Notes: generated from the letters alone by a model not told the origin. A stretch of DNA of 64,000 nt from Motilibacter rhizosphaerae (GCF_004216915.1 NZ_SGXD01000003.1:434001-498000); one strand, 5' to 3'; counted from the stretch's first letter, positions 1 through 7,763 are shown. Numbers and translations: made by a program.

Positions 1-1
1 G

Positions 2-760
2 GCGCTCGGGGCGCTGGCCGGCGAGGTCGTCGGGTCCACCGACGTCGGGCTGCCGCTCGCCGGCACGGGACGCAGCGCGCTGCTCCCCTCCGGCGTCGCC
101 GCCTTCGGCGCCGGGCTGGAGGTCCCCGAGGAGGAGGTGCGCGTCTTCCTCGCGCTGCGCGAGGCCGCCCACCAGCGCCTGTACGCCGCCGCGGGCTGGC
201 TGCGCCCGCGCCTGCTCGGCGACGTCACGGCGTACGCCCGCGGGATCGCGATCGACGCCGCGGCCATCGAGAGCGCGGTCTCCCAGCTCGACCCGAGCGA
301 CCCGGCGGCGGTGCAGGAGGCGCTCGGCTCCGGGCTGTTCGCCCCGGACCCGACCCCGGAGCAGCAGCTGGCGCTCACCCGCCTGGAGACGCTGCTCGCG
401 CTCGTCGAGGGCTGGGTCGACACGGTCACGGCCGCCGCCGCCGAGCCGCACCTCAAGCACGCTGCCGCCCTGCGCGAGGCGGTGCGCCGGCGCCGCGCGA
501 CCGGTGGCCCGGCGGAGCAGACGTTCGCCAACCTCGTCGGCCTCGAGCTGCGCCCGCGGCGGCTGCGCGACGCCGCCCGGCTCTGGGAGCTCGTCGCCCG
601 GGCGAGGGGCACCGACGGGCGCGACGCGCTCTGGACGGCGCCCGACCTCATGCCGGGAACCTCGGACCTCGACGAGCCGGAGCTGTTCGCGAGCACCTCC
701 AGCGTCGAGGTCGACCTCGACGAGCTGCTCGGACCGGACGGCGACGGGCCGCAGGCGTGA
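2..760 (+). CDS. Zincin-like zinc-dependent metalloprotease (DUF2342 family), 5'-truncated
   Basis: The reading frame is open from base 2 to the stop at 760, so the N-terminus lies outside the window. The visible part begins with a VGSTDVGLPLAG segment and contains the EAAHQRL motif around residues 55-61 of the visible sequence. That motif is the putative zinc-binding helix of the actinobacterial DUF2342/zincin family. The C-terminal part is helical and ends in an acidic tail. An internal ATG-like start at 137 would cut off conserved sequence and is not used. The stop overlaps the GTG of the next gene by four bases, implying translational coupling. A homologue sits in the same neighbourhood in mycobacteria. 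Substrate unknown. Confidence 0.85.
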   Translation, partial: ALGALAGEVVGSTDVGLPLAGTGRSALLPSGVAAFGAGLEVPEEEVRVFLALREAAHQRLYAAAGWLRPRLLGDVTAYARGIAIDAAAIESAVSQLDPSDPAAVQEALGSGLFAPDPTPEQQLALTRLETLLALVEGWVDTVTAAAAEPHLKHAAALREAVRRRRATGGPAEQTFANLVGLELRPRRLRDAARLWELVARARGTDGRDALWTAPDLMPGTSDLDEPELFASTSSVEVDLDELLGPDGDGPQA

Positions 761-1308
761 CGCTGCACGACGACGCGGTGCGGGTGCTGCGCACCTGGGA
801 GCCGCCGGACGCCGGGCAGGAGGAGCTGCGCACCGCGTACCTCGAGCACCTGGCGGCCCACCCCGACGCGATGACCCGCTCGTGCCTCCCCGGCCACCTG
901 ACGGCCAGCGCGCTGGTCGTCGACCCCGACGGCCGCGTCCTGCTGACCCTGCACCGCCGGCTCGGCCGCTGGCTGCAGACGGGCGGGCACTGCGAGCCGG
1001 GTGACGCCACGCTGGCGGCCGCCGCGCTGCGCGAGGCGAGCGAGGAGTCCGGCATCGACGGGCTCCCGGAGCCCGCGCAGCCCCTCCGCCTGGACCGCCA
1101 CCACGTGCCGTGCGCGGGACCGGGGAGCAGCGTCGCCCACCTCGACGTCCAGTACGCCGTGCTCGCCCCCCGCGGCGCGACGACCCGCATCAGCGAGGAG
1201 TCGAGCGACCTGCGCTGGTTCGCCCCGGACGCCCTGCCGGAGGGGACCGACGACAGCGTGCGCCGGCTGGTCGCCGCGGCGCTGCTGCTGCCGCAGCCGA
1301 GGGGCTAG
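757..1308 (+). CDS. Nudix hydrolase
   Basis: This 183-residue protein is predicted to cleave a nucleoside diphosphate linked to another moiety; the substrate cannot be told from sequence. The Nudix signature is visible near residues 78-100: GGHCEPGD, then REASEESGI supplying the catalytic glutamates. The acidic residue before the REx2EEx2G part is displaced by one position (GD then eight residues before R), a variant of the canonical spacing. The GTG start overlaps the upstream metalloprotease stop (GTGA). The stop (1306-1308) overlaps the stop of the convergent peptidase gene. Confidence 0.85.
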   Translation: MTLHDDAVRVLRTWEPPDAGQEELRTAYLEHLAAHPDAMTRSCLPGHLTASALVVDPDGRVLLTLHRRLGRWLQTGGHCEPGDATLAAAALREASEESGIDGLPEPAQPLRLDRHHVPCAGPGSSVAHLDVQYAVLAPRGATTRISEESSDLRWFAPDALPEGTDDSVRRLVAAALLLPQPRG

Positions 1309-1982
1309 GCGCCCGGCCCCGTGCCGGCGGCCGAGTCGACGCCCTCGAGGAAGCCGCGGGCGCGCTCGGTGCGCGGGTACGCCTCCAGCAGCGCCCAGAA
1401 CCCCGGCCCGTGCCCCGGCTCGAGCAGGTGGGCGAGCTCGTGGAGCAGGACGTAGTCCAGCACCCACGTGGGCAGGCCCTGCACCCGGCGCGAGATGCGG
1501 ATGGTCCCGTCGGACGGCGTGCACGAGCCCCAGCGGTTGGCCTGGTTGTCGACCCAGCGCACGCTGCTCGGGACGGCGCGTCCGCCGAGGTAGCGCCGGG
1601 AGAGGTCGGCGGCGCGCGCGGCCAGCTCGCCGTCGCCCGGCCGGCGCCGCTGCTCCTGGGCGTCGAGGCGGGAGAGCATCGTGCGGACCCACCGCTGCTC
1701 CTGCGCGGGCGGCAGGCCGGCGGGGAGCAGCACGACCACGGCGTCGCCGTCGCGGTACGCCGACACCGTCCGCCGCCGGCGGGAGCTGCGGCGGACCTCG
1801 ACCCGGACGGCGGGGGGCGGCCCGCCGGCACCCGGCGGCTCGGTGGGCTCCGGCGGCTCGGCGGGCTCGGGCGGCTGGGCCACCGCGACGGGCGCCGGAG
1901 CGTCGTCGGGGGCGCTCTGCAGCGCGAGGGCGTGCTGCAGCTCCAGCTCGGCGCGGGCCGCGCCCCGCTGCGCCGTCCTCAT
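1305..1982 (-). CDS. YgjP/M48-type metallopeptidase
   Basis: The protein of 225 residues has the YgjP-like (DUF45) catalytic signature HELAHLLEPGHGPGFW near residues 180-195. The HExxH histidines plus a downstream His form the zinc site. The motif RWGSC upstream of it is also typical of this family. The N-terminal roughly 60 residues are low complexity (Pro/Glu/Ala). Family members are soluble, probably regulatory zinc peptidases of unknown substrate. The gene converges on the Nudix gene with overlapping stop codons and starts with ATG at 1982. Confidence 0.85.
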   Translation of the reverse strand: MRTAQRGAARAELELQHALALQSAPDDAPAPVAVAQPPEPAEPPEPTEPPGAGGPPPAVRVEVRRSSRRRRTVSAYRDGDAVVVLLPAGLPPAQEQRWVRTMLSRLDAQEQRRRPGDGELAARAADLSRRYLGGRAVPSSVRWVDNQANRWGSCTPSDGTIRISRRVQGLPTWVLDYVLLHELAHLLEPGHGPGFWALLEAYPRTERARGFLEGVDSAAGTGPGA

Positions 1983-2227
1983 GGAGGGACGCTACCGTGC
2001 CAGGGCGGACAGGACGGGACGATCCGCGCGACACCTGCTGCCGGGCCCCCGCGGCCCCGGCGGGGAGGGGCCGCGCACGGCCCGCGCAGTGCCTGGCGCG
2101 CCGCTCCGCGGAGCCCGTGGAGCGGTGTCGTAGGGTGACGCCGAACCTGACCGCCCGCTCGGCGACCGCCGGGCCGGAGCCCATCGGGGGCGCGCGACGG
2201 CCGCCCCCCGACGACGAGGAGTCCCCC

Positions 2228-2386
2228 ATGGCCGAGAGCTACAGCGGCGACGCGTACTGCGTGAAGTGCAAGGAGAAGCGCGAGTTCACCGGCGAGGTCA
2301 AGGTGAGCGAGTCCGGCCGCCGCATGGCGCAGGGCACCTGCCCGGTGTGCGGCACCAAGCTCAACCGCATCCTCGGCAAGGCCTGA
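2228..2386 (+). CDS. Small zinc-ribbon protein (DUF5679)
   Basis: This 52-residue protein has two CxxC knuckles, CVKC (residues 11-14) and CPVC (38-41), separated by a basic linker, giving one treble-clef/zinc-ribbon fold. It matches the DUF5679 family, which actinobacteria keep near ThiF-like and UvrD2 genes. The ATG is preceded by GAGGAG seven bases upstream. A perfect 38-base palindrome follows the stop. Function unknown; the size and zinc ribbon suggest nucleic-acid or protein binding, which is inference. Confidence 0.85.
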   Translation: MAESYSGDAYCVKCKEKREFTGEVKVSESGRRMAQGTCPVCGTKLNRILGKA

Positions 2387-2417
2387 CGCACGACCCGGCC
2401 CCCTCCGCGGGGGCGCT

Positions 2418-2455
2418 CAGGAGGGGCGGTCGCCGTACGGCGACCGCCCCTCCTG
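2418..2455 (+). terminator. Perfect palindromic terminator after the DUF5679 gene
   Basis: A 38-base perfect palindrome (19 bases per arm, centred on a GTAC) lies 32 bases after the DUF5679 stop. Its only unpaired bases in RNA would be a tight turn. No clear U-tract follows, but the stem is exceptionally stable and it separates two transcription units. Confidence 0.6.
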
Positions 2456-2612
2456 CTGTCCAGGCCGTCACCCGGAGCTGTGGACGACCGGCCCTGAGCG
2501 CGGCCTGTGGACAGCCGTTCGCCGCGCCCCGCCCGAGCGACGAGGCTGGGCCAGCGCCGAGGGCGACCGGACGGGCCGGTCCCGACCAGCCCGGCGCCGA
2601 GGAGGTGCCGGG

Positions 2613-3869
2613 ATGGGACCAGCGCAGGCGCGGCCGCGGCTGCCCGAGGCGGTCGTCGTGCTCCGGCGCTCCGCCACGGAGGTGCAGCTCGGCGTGGACC
2701 CGGAGCGCGCGGTCGTCATCGGCGGGCTGGGCCCGGCCGAGCTCGACCTGCTCGGGCGGCTCGACGGCTCGGTCGAGCACGACGAGCTGCTGGGGCACCC
2801 GTCGGCAGGGCCCCGGTCGGCGCGGCTGCTCCACCTGCTGGAGGAGGCCGGGCTCCTGGCCTCCTCCCCGTCCGGGGGCGCCGTGCTGCGCAGCCTCCCC
2901 CTCGCCTCGCGCGACCGGCTGGCCCCCGACGTCGCCGCCTGGGCGCTTCCGCCGTCCGGCCGGCAGCGGCTGCAGCGCCGCGCAGCCAGCTCGGTGCTCC
3001 TGCTCGGGGCGGGGCGCGCCGGCGCGGCGGTCGCCCGGCTGCTCGCCGCCGGGGGCGTGGGTCGCGTGGAGGTGGAGGACGACGCGCTCGTCGCCCCCGC
3101 CGACCTGCTGCCCGGCGGCTACCGGCCCGGCGACGAGGGCCGGCCGCGGGCGCTCGCCGCCGCGGACCTGCTGCAGCGCGAGGCCCCCGTCCCTCCCGAG
3201 CTCGCCGCACGGCTGCGCCAGGTCCGCCGGAGGGCCGGCGCTCCTCCGGGCCGGCTCGCGCGCGACGCGCCCGACCTGACCGTGCTCGCGGGGGACGCCC
3301 CGCCCGCTCCCGCCCTCGTCGACCGGCTGGTGCGCCGAGGGGCGCCGCACCTGCTGCTCGGCGTCCGCGACGGCACGCCGGTCGTCGGTCCCCTCGTGGT
3401 CCCCGGGGCGACGGCCTGCCTGCGCTGCCTCGACCTGCACCGCACCGACCGCGACCCGGCCTGGCCGCGGGTCGCCGCGCAGCTGCACGCCGCCGGTCCG
3501 CGCACCCGGGCCGCTGACGGCGCGCTGCTGAGCGCGGCCGCCGCCCTCGCCGCGCTGCGGGCGCTCGCGCACCTCGACGGGGAGGACGCGCACGCGCCCG
3601 ACGGCTCCGGCGCGGTCGTGACGCTGGAGGTCCCGCCGCCCGTCGGGGTGGTGCGGGAGCGCCGCTGGCTCCCGCACCCCTGCTGCCCGTGCGGAGCCGA
3701 CGCCGCGCTCGGGCCGGAGCCGCCGCCCGCGGTGCTCCCGGTGGTGCCGGCGCCGGACGCCGGGGCCCCCGGTGTGCCGGGCGTGCGGGACGAGACGGGC
3801 TCACCGGACGTACGGGACGCGGAGCCGGTCAGGCCGTCGGCGGCTCGGGGAGCCGCTGGTGCTGCGTGA
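2613..3869 (+). CDS. ThiF/E1-like adenylyltransferase-family protein
   Basis: The protein of 418 residues has a Rossmann glycine loop LLLGAGRAGAAV near residues 130-141 and a ThiF-type VVGPLVVPGATACLRCLDLHR segment ending in a CxxC near 269-272. A second cysteine cluster HPCCPCGA lies near 355-360, so a structural zinc is likely. This layout matches ThiF-like proteins annotated as TOMM leader-peptide-binding or cyclodehydratase-related. No precursor peptide or YcaO partner is nearby, so a RiPP role is not supported. The ATG is preceded by GAGGAGG. Its last 41 bases overlap the 3' end of the convergent polymerase gene. Confidence 0.75.
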   Translation: MGPAQARPRLPEAVVVLRRSATEVQLGVDPERAVVIGGLGPAELDLLGRLDGSVEHDELLGHPSAGPRSARLLHLLEEAGLLASSPSGGAVLRSLPLASRDRLAPDVAAWALPPSGRQRLQRRAASSVLLLGAGRAGAAVARLLAAGGVGRVEVEDDALVAPADLLPGGYRPGDEGRPRALAAADLLQREAPVPPELAARLRQVRRRAGAPPGRLARDAPDLTVLAGDAPPAPALVDRLVRRGAPHLLLGVRDGTPVVGPLVVPGATACLRCLDLHRTDRDPAWPRVAAQLHAAGPRTRAADGALLSAAAALAALRALAHLDGEDAHAPDGSGAVVTLEVPPPVGVVRERRWLPHPCCPCGADAALGPEPPPAVLPVVPAPDAGAPGVPGVRDETGSPDVRDAEPVRPSAARGAAGAA

Positions 3870-4782
3870 GGACCGGCGCCAGGAGGTCCCCGTGCCGCTC
3901 GACGCGGTCGAGCACCTCCGGCGCCGTGAAGCGCAGCTGCTCCGCCGAGCGGCAGCCGGCGACCTCGTCCCAGGTGACCGGAGTCGAGGCGGTCGGCCGC
4001 TCCCGGGCGCGCAGGCTGTAGGCCGCGACCGTGGTCTTCGCCCCGTTGTTCTGGCTCCAGTCGAGCAGCACCTTGCCGGGGCGCAGCGACCGCGTCATGC
4101 GCGACACCACCAGCTCGTGCTCGACGCGCTCGAGGTGCTCGGCCAGGGCGTGCGCGAACGCGTGCGTGCGCTCCCACGGCACGGGGGCGACGGGCACGTA
4201 GACCTGGAGGCCCTTGGAGCCGCTCGTCTTCACCCACGCCTCCAGCCCGCCCCACTCCGGCCGGGCGAGGGTGTCGCGCAGCAGCACCGCGACCTGGCAG
4301 CACTGCACGACGTCCGCCGGGGCCCCGGGGTCGAGGTCGAGCACGAGCAGGTCAGCGCCCGCGGGCGCGCCGTCCGCGTCGACCCGCCACTGGGGCACGT
4401 GGAGCTCGAGGGCGGCGAGGTTCGCGAGCCACACGAGCGTCGGCAGCCCGTCGACGACGACGTAGTCGATGGTGCTCCGGCCCTTGGTGCTGCCCGGCGA
4501 GTCGAGGGTCGCCGTCCGCACCCAGTCCGGGGTGTGGCGAGGCGCGTTCTTCTCGAAGAAGTCGCCGCCGTCCACGCCGTCGGGGTACCTCTTGCGCGTC
4601 GCCGCCCGGCCGGCGAGGTGCGGCAGCATGACCGGCGCCACCCGCGCGTAGTAGTCCACGACCTCGCCCTTGGTGAACCCCGTCGCCGGGTACATCACCT
4701 TGTCGAGGTTCGAGAGCACGAGCTGGCGGCCCTCCACCTCCACGGTCGTCCTCGTCGTCCTCGTCGTCCTGGTCCCCGCCAC
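3829..4782 (-). CDS. LigD-type polymerase domain protein (end joining)
   Basis: The 317-residue product matches the archaeo-eukaryotic-primase-like polymerase domain of LigD, which adds nucleotides at broken DNA ends. Visible features are LSNLDKVMYP at the N-terminus, FFEKNAPRHTPDW, the metal-binding DLD of LVLDLDPG, and KTSGSKGLQVYVP. There is no ligase or nuclease domain, so this is a stand-alone polymerase module. The chosen start is GTG 4782 with GGAGG just upstream. Longer ATG starts to 4965 would run through the divergent ku gene. RTTRTTRTT near the N-terminus comes from a short triplet repeat. It is divergent from ku across 78 bases. Confidence 0.9.
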   Translation of the reverse strand: MAGTRTTRTTRTTVEVEGRQLVLSNLDKVMYPATGFTKGEVVDYYARVAPVMLPHLAGRAATRKRYPDGVDGGDFFEKNAPRHTPDWVRTATLDSPGSTKGRSTIDYVVVDGLPTLVWLANLAALELHVPQWRVDADGAPAGADLLVLDLDPGAPADVVQCCQVAVLLRDTLARPEWGGLEAWVKTSGSKGLQVYVPVAPVPWERTHAFAHALAEHLERVEHELVVSRMTRSLRPGKVLLDWSQNNGAKTTVAAYSLRARERPTASTPVTWDEVAGCRSAEQLRFTAPEVLDRVERHGDLLAPVLTQHQRLPEPPTA

Positions 4783-4860
4783 GCCGCCTCCGTCCCCGCT
4801 GGTGGGCGCCGGGACGGCGCGCCTGTTCCCATGCTGCCCGCGATCGGGGACACTGCCCCC
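4783..4860. promoter_or_regulatory. Divergent intergenic region between ligD-pol and ku
   Basis: These 78 bases separate the two divergent starts and must hold both promoters and both ribosome sites. GGAGG for the polymerase gene is visible on the minus strand near 4786-4790. No convincing -35/-10 pair could be assigned. Confidence 0.4.
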
Positions 4861-6051
4861 ATGCAGGCGATCTGGAAGGGCACCGTCTCCTTCGGCCTGG
4901 TGTCGATCCCGGTGCGGCTCTACGCCGCCACCGAGGAGAAGGGCATCTCGTTCCGCCAGGTGCACGACGCGGACGGCGGGCGCATCCGCTACAAGCGCGT
5001 GTGCTCGGTGGACGGCGAGGAGGTCGCGTACCGCGACATCGTCAAGGGCTACGAGCTGCCCGACGGCGAGATGGTCGTGCTCACCGACGACGACCTCGGG
5101 GCCCTCCCGCTGCCGACGAAGCGCGTCATCGACGTGCTCGAGTTCGTGCCGCTCGACCAGGTCGACGGCATCTACCTGTCGAAGCCGTACTTCCTCGCCG
5201 CCGAGGGGCCGGGCACCAAGCCCTACGTCCTGCTCCGCGACGCCCTCGAGGCCGCGGGCCGGGCGGCGCTCGTCAAGGTGGCCCTGCGCAACCGCGAGTC
5301 GCTGGCGGTGCTGCGCCCGAAGGACGGCGCGCTGCTCGTGCAGACGATGCTGTGGCCCGACGAGGTGCGCGACGCGGGGGCCTTCGCGCCCGACGAGGCG
5401 GTGGAGGTGCGCGACCAGGAGGTCGCGATGGCGCAGTCCTACATCGAGACGCTGTCGGGCGACTTCGACCCCGAGCAGTTCAGCGACGACTACCGCGTGG
5501 CGCTGGAGGAGCTCGTCGAGGCGAAGGTGTCCGGGCGCGCGGTCCAGGAGCCCGCGGAGCAGGCCGACACCGGCGGGACGGTCGTCGACCTCATGGCCGC
5601 GCTGCGCGCGAGCGTGGAGGCGGCGCGGTCGCGGCGCGGCGACGAGGGCACCGGCTCCGCCGCCGGTGCAGGGGAGGCCGCGGCGCCGGAGCGGGCTCCG
5701 GCGGAAGCCGCTCCGAAGAAGGCCGCTCCGAAGAGGGCCGCTCGGAAGAAGGCCGCTGGGGAGAAGGCCGCAGTGGAGGAGGCGCCCGCGAAGAAGGCAC
5801 CCGCGAGGAGGGCTGCGGCGGAGCAGGCTGCCGCGGAGGAGGCACCCGCCAAGAAGGCCCCCGCGAAGAAGGCCCCCGCGCGGAAGGCCTCGACCACGGG
5901 GGAGGGTGCGACAGGCGCGCCTGCCACGAAGGCGGCGGCGAAGCGGCCTCCCGCCAAGAAGGCGCCCGCCCGGAAGGCGACCGCGGGTGGCGCCGCGTCC
6001 CAGGACGCTCCCGCGGCCACCGAGGGGCGGCGCGCCCGCAAGACCGCCTGA
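4861..6051 (+). CDS. ku: Ku, non-homologous end-joining protein
   Basis: The 396-residue product begins MQAIWKGTVSFGLVSIPV, the classic bacterial Ku start, and the Ku core extends to about residue 265 (KPYFLAAEG, QTMLWPDEVR, FDPEQFSDDY). Bacterial Ku dimers ring broken DNA ends and recruit LigD. The remaining roughly 120 residues are a Lys/Ala/Pro-rich tail with many AKKAPA/AAPKKA units, like the basic C-terminal extensions that help Ku bind DNA. Adjacent divergent LigD-polymerase confirms the pathway. The ATG at 4861 is the obvious start. A strong hairpin begins at the base after the stop. Confidence 0.97.
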   Translation: MQAIWKGTVSFGLVSIPVRLYAATEEKGISFRQVHDADGGRIRYKRVCSVDGEEVAYRDIVKGYELPDGEMVVLTDDDLGALPLPTKRVIDVLEFVPLDQVDGIYLSKPYFLAAEGPGTKPYVLLRDALEAAGRAALVKVALRNRESLAVLRPKDGALLVQTMLWPDEVRDAGAFAPDEAVEVRDQEVAMAQSYIETLSGDFDPEQFSDDYRVALEELVEAKVSGRAVQEPAEQADTGGTVVDLMAALRASVEAARSRRGDEGTGSAAGAGEAAAPERAPAEAAPKKAAPKRAARKKAAGEKAAVEEAPAKKAPARRAAAEQAAAEEAPAKKAPAKKAPARKASTTGEGATGAPATKAAAKRPPAKKAPARKATAGGAASQDAPAATEGRRARKTA

Positions 6052-6090
6052 TGCTCGACGGCCCGCGACGGCGACTCGGGCCGTCGAGCA
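6052..6090 (+). terminator. Terminator hairpin of ku
   Basis: Perfect 14-base arms (TGCTCGACGGCCCG and its complement) enclose an 11-base loop, starting directly after the ku stop codon. There is no T-run, as is common for GC-rich terminators. Confidence 0.7.
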
Positions 6091-6208
6091 GGGGTCGTGC
6101 GGGCAGGGTCAGCCGCGCAGCCCGCGGACGGGGACCTGGGTCCGCCGCTCGAGCAGGGCTGCTGCGAGGATGCGACGGACGACGTAGTGGGGAAGGGGTG
6201 TGCTGGTC

Positions 6209-6319
6209 ATGGGGGTCGTGCTCTTCCTGGGCATGACGGCAGGCGTCCTGCTCCTGCTCGGTCTGGTGGTGCTGGTGGTGGCCCTGCTGGGCTCGCGCAA
6301 GGCGCGCGCCCGGCGCTAG
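6209..6319 (+). CDS. Putative small single-pass membrane protein
   Basis: This 36-codon ORF encodes a hydrophobic stretch (residues 3-27, Val/Leu-rich) followed by a basic tail SRKARARR, the layout of a small inner-membrane protein with a cytosolic C-terminus. GGGGAAGGGG lies about ten bases before the ATG; an in-frame GTG at 6200 is a less well placed alternative. It is flanked by two terminator-like hairpins, so it could be its own transcript. Family unknown, and the short length keeps confidence low. Confidence 0.45.
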   Translation: MGVVLFLGMTAGVLLLLGLVVLVVALLGSRKARARR

Positions 6320-6362
6320 GCGCGCCGGACGCTCGGCGCAGGCCAGCGCGGCGCAGCTCGTT

Positions 6363-6404
6363 ACGGCCGGAGGACCCCTGCTGCTGCAGGGATCCTCCGG
6401 CCGT
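6363..6404. terminator. Bidirectional terminator hairpin
   Basis: A 42-base hairpin has ACGGCCGGAGGA/TCCTCCGGCCGT outer arms and a CCCTGC/GCAGGG inner stem, with one mismatch. It sits between the converging small membrane ORF and the gene downstream of whiB7. Confidence 0.65.
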
Positions 6405-6424
6405 CGCTCGCTGGAGGTCCGGCG

Positions 6425-6616
6425 TCAGACGCTGGCCTCGAGCTGGGACTGGAGCCGGGTGACCTCGCCCGAGGCCCGGTCGAGGCGACGGAGGGCGAGG
6501 TCGAGCCGGCGCCGGGCGAGCAGCTCGCGCCGGTGCCGGTCGTGCGGCGTGGACGGGGCCGGTCGGGAGCTGGTCGGTCGACACTGCGCGAGTGCCAGGG
6601 CTTCGTGGAGGAGCAT
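6425..6616 (-). CDS. Small basic hypothetical protein downstream of whiB7
   Basis: The 63-residue product starts MLLHEALALAQ and continues into an Arg-rich amphipathic helix (RRELLARRRLDLALRRL), probably a short coiled coil. No domain is recognised. AAGG lies eight bases upstream of the ATG. The frame is also open to an ATG at 6769, which shares one base with the whiB7 stop (TGATG). A 114-residue version translationally coupled to whiB7 is therefore possible. The shorter form is preferred because the extra segment looks unstructured. Short Arg-rich proteins in this position are common in actinobacteria, so co-expression with whiB7 is likely (inference). Confidence 0.5.
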   Translation of the reverse strand: MLLHEALALAQCRPTSSRPAPSTPHDRHRRELLARRRLDLALRRLDRASGEVTRLQSQLEASV

Positions 6617-6768
6617 CGGGATCTGCCTTCTGGGGAGTGCGGGAGCTGCCAGCGCGTCGGCCGGTGCGGTACGTACGCGCTGGAGCGGGTCGTGGTGCGG
6701 ACCGGAGTCCGCCGGGCCGGGCACAGGCAGGTCCTGCGCACGGCAGAGGAGGGCGACGGCGTCGAGCA

Positions 6769-7047
6769 TCAGGCCGCGACCTCCGTCTTGCGCGGGCGGC
6801 CGCGGGGGCGCTTGCGCGCGACCACGACCCCCTGGACGAAGAGCTCGCCGCCCCAGACGCCCCAGGGCTCCTGGCGCAGCAACGCGCCGTCGAGGCAGGA
6901 GGCGCGGACGGGGCAGGTGCGGCACAGGGCCTTGGCCAGCTCCACGTCCGAGGGGGACTCGGCGAAGAACAGCTCGGGGTCGTCGCCGCGACACGGTATG
7001 TCGTCGTCGACGTCCTCGATGGTGAGGGACAGCTCGAGGAGCTGCAC
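6769..7047 (-). CDS. whiB7: WhiB7-type iron-sulfur transcriptional regulator
   Basis: The 92-residue protein has the four WhiB cysteines C19, C42, C45 and C51 for a [4Fe-4S] cluster. It also has the GVWGGE turn (63-68) and a C-terminal AT-hook RPRGRPRK (80-87). The AT-hook separates WhiB7 from other WhiB paralogues; it reads AT-rich DNA just upstream of the -35 of its targets while the body contacts the primary sigma factor. WhiB7 governs intrinsic antibiotic resistance in mycobacteria and streptomycetes. The GTG at 7047 has GGAGG at ideal spacing; the longer ORF to 7137 runs through a terminator. Adjacent uvrD2 matches the mycobacterial order. Confidence 0.92.
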   Translation of the reverse strand: MQLLELSLTIEDVDDDIPCRGDDPELFFAESPSDVELAKALCRTCPVRASCLDGALLRQEPWGVWGGELFVQGVVVARKRPRGRPRKTEVAA

Positions 7048-7084
7048 GGTGCCTCCTTCGGAGATCTGGACTGTCGGGGAGATG

Positions 7085-7128
7085 CAGAAAGGGCCGCGGA
7101 GCCCGAGGTGATCGGGTTCCGCGGCCCT
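7085..7128 (-). terminator. Intrinsic terminator inside the whiB7 leader (candidate attenuator)
   Basis: On the minus strand, arms AGGGCCGCGGA/TCCGCGGCCCT (7128-7118 and 7100-7090) flank an inner CCCGA/TCGGG stem. They are followed at once by TTTCT. The element lies after the upstream ORF and 37 bases before the whiB7 GTG. It is a complete Rho-independent terminator placed to abort transcription before whiB7. Confidence 0.8.
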
Positions 7129-7149
7129 GGGAGGCACGCTCTGGTCTTC

Positions 7150-7506
7150 TCAGACCGGAGGTCTCCGAGCTTGGAACCCGTGGCGCCCGAGGCGGCGCGC
7201 CTGGCGCTTGTCCTGCTTCACGCCCTGCTTCGCGATGGCCGTCGTGCCGGCCCAGCCCGCTGCCGGCACTGCTGCCACTGCCGGCGTCGAGCCGACGACG
7301 CCACCCGTCATGGAGGACGTCGTCGCCAGGGCGTTCTCATCGACATGCGCGACGGCAGCGACGAGATCGGCCTTCACGACATCGACGGCGATGACGTCGG
7401 CAGCGACGACCCCGGCAGCGGCGACATCCGCGGCGTAGCAGGGGATCGTGACGGCAGCGCGCATCTTCGGCGCGGCGGGAGCGGACGCGTACGTCATGGT
7501 CTCCAT
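7150..7506 (-). CDS. Upstream ORF in the whiB7 leader
   Basis: This 118-codon ORF starts with ATG 7506, nine bases after AGGAGG. It encodes a peptide rich in Ala/Val in its first half, with a basic end (KQDKRQARRLGRHGFQARR). Its stop is 21 bases upstream of the leader terminator, so the position of a translating or stalled ribosome could decide whether the terminator forms. That is how whiB7 leaders are thought to sense translation inhibitors. No domain is recognised; it may be a pure regulatory uORF or a real small protein. Confidence 0.55.
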   Translation of the reverse strand: METMTYASAPAAPKMRAAVTIPCYAADVAAAGVVAADVIAVDVVKADLVAAVAHVDENALATTSSMTGGVVGSTPAVAAVPAAGWAGTTAIAKQGVKQDKRQARRLGRHGFQARRPPV

Positions 7507-7577
7507 GGCGCGTCACCTCCTGCGGGGCCGGCCCGGTCGACCCGGGCGCGCTGCCGGATCCTCCGGCGGCGATCACG

Positions 7578-7616
7578 ACCGTAGCGGGGGCGCTCGAGCA
7601 GGAGCAAGCCCTTTTA
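7578..7616 (-). promoter_or_regulatory. Candidate WhiB7-autoregulated promoter of whiB7
   Basis: On the minus strand, TTGCTC (7607-7602) and TACGGT (7583-7578) are separated by 18 bases. TAAAA (7616-7612) lies four bases upstream of the -35. A/T-rich bases immediately before the -35 are the known WhiB7 AT-hook target, so positive autoregulation is predicted. It would produce a leader of about 520 bases. Confidence 0.6.
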
Positions 7617-7763
7617 GCACCCGTCCGCGAAATGTCGTCCTCGAGGAGGAGGACACGTGCAGCCGCAACGAGATCCCGCGGTCTGCCAGCCGCTCCACGA
7701 TGAGTCCGGCTCCGCTGCGTCGTCCCACCCCTGACGCGCCCGCAGCAGCAGCGAGGAGGAGAC

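Noticed and set aside
2613..3869. RiPP/TOMM biosynthetic cluster around the ThiF-like gene
   Set aside because: No YcaO, dehydrogenase, precursor peptide or exporter is adjacent; the neighbours are repair and housekeeping genes.
6459..7111. Plus-strand ORFs opposite whiB7
   Set aside because: Antisense to whiB7 and its small partner; translations are Arg/Gly-rich shadows.
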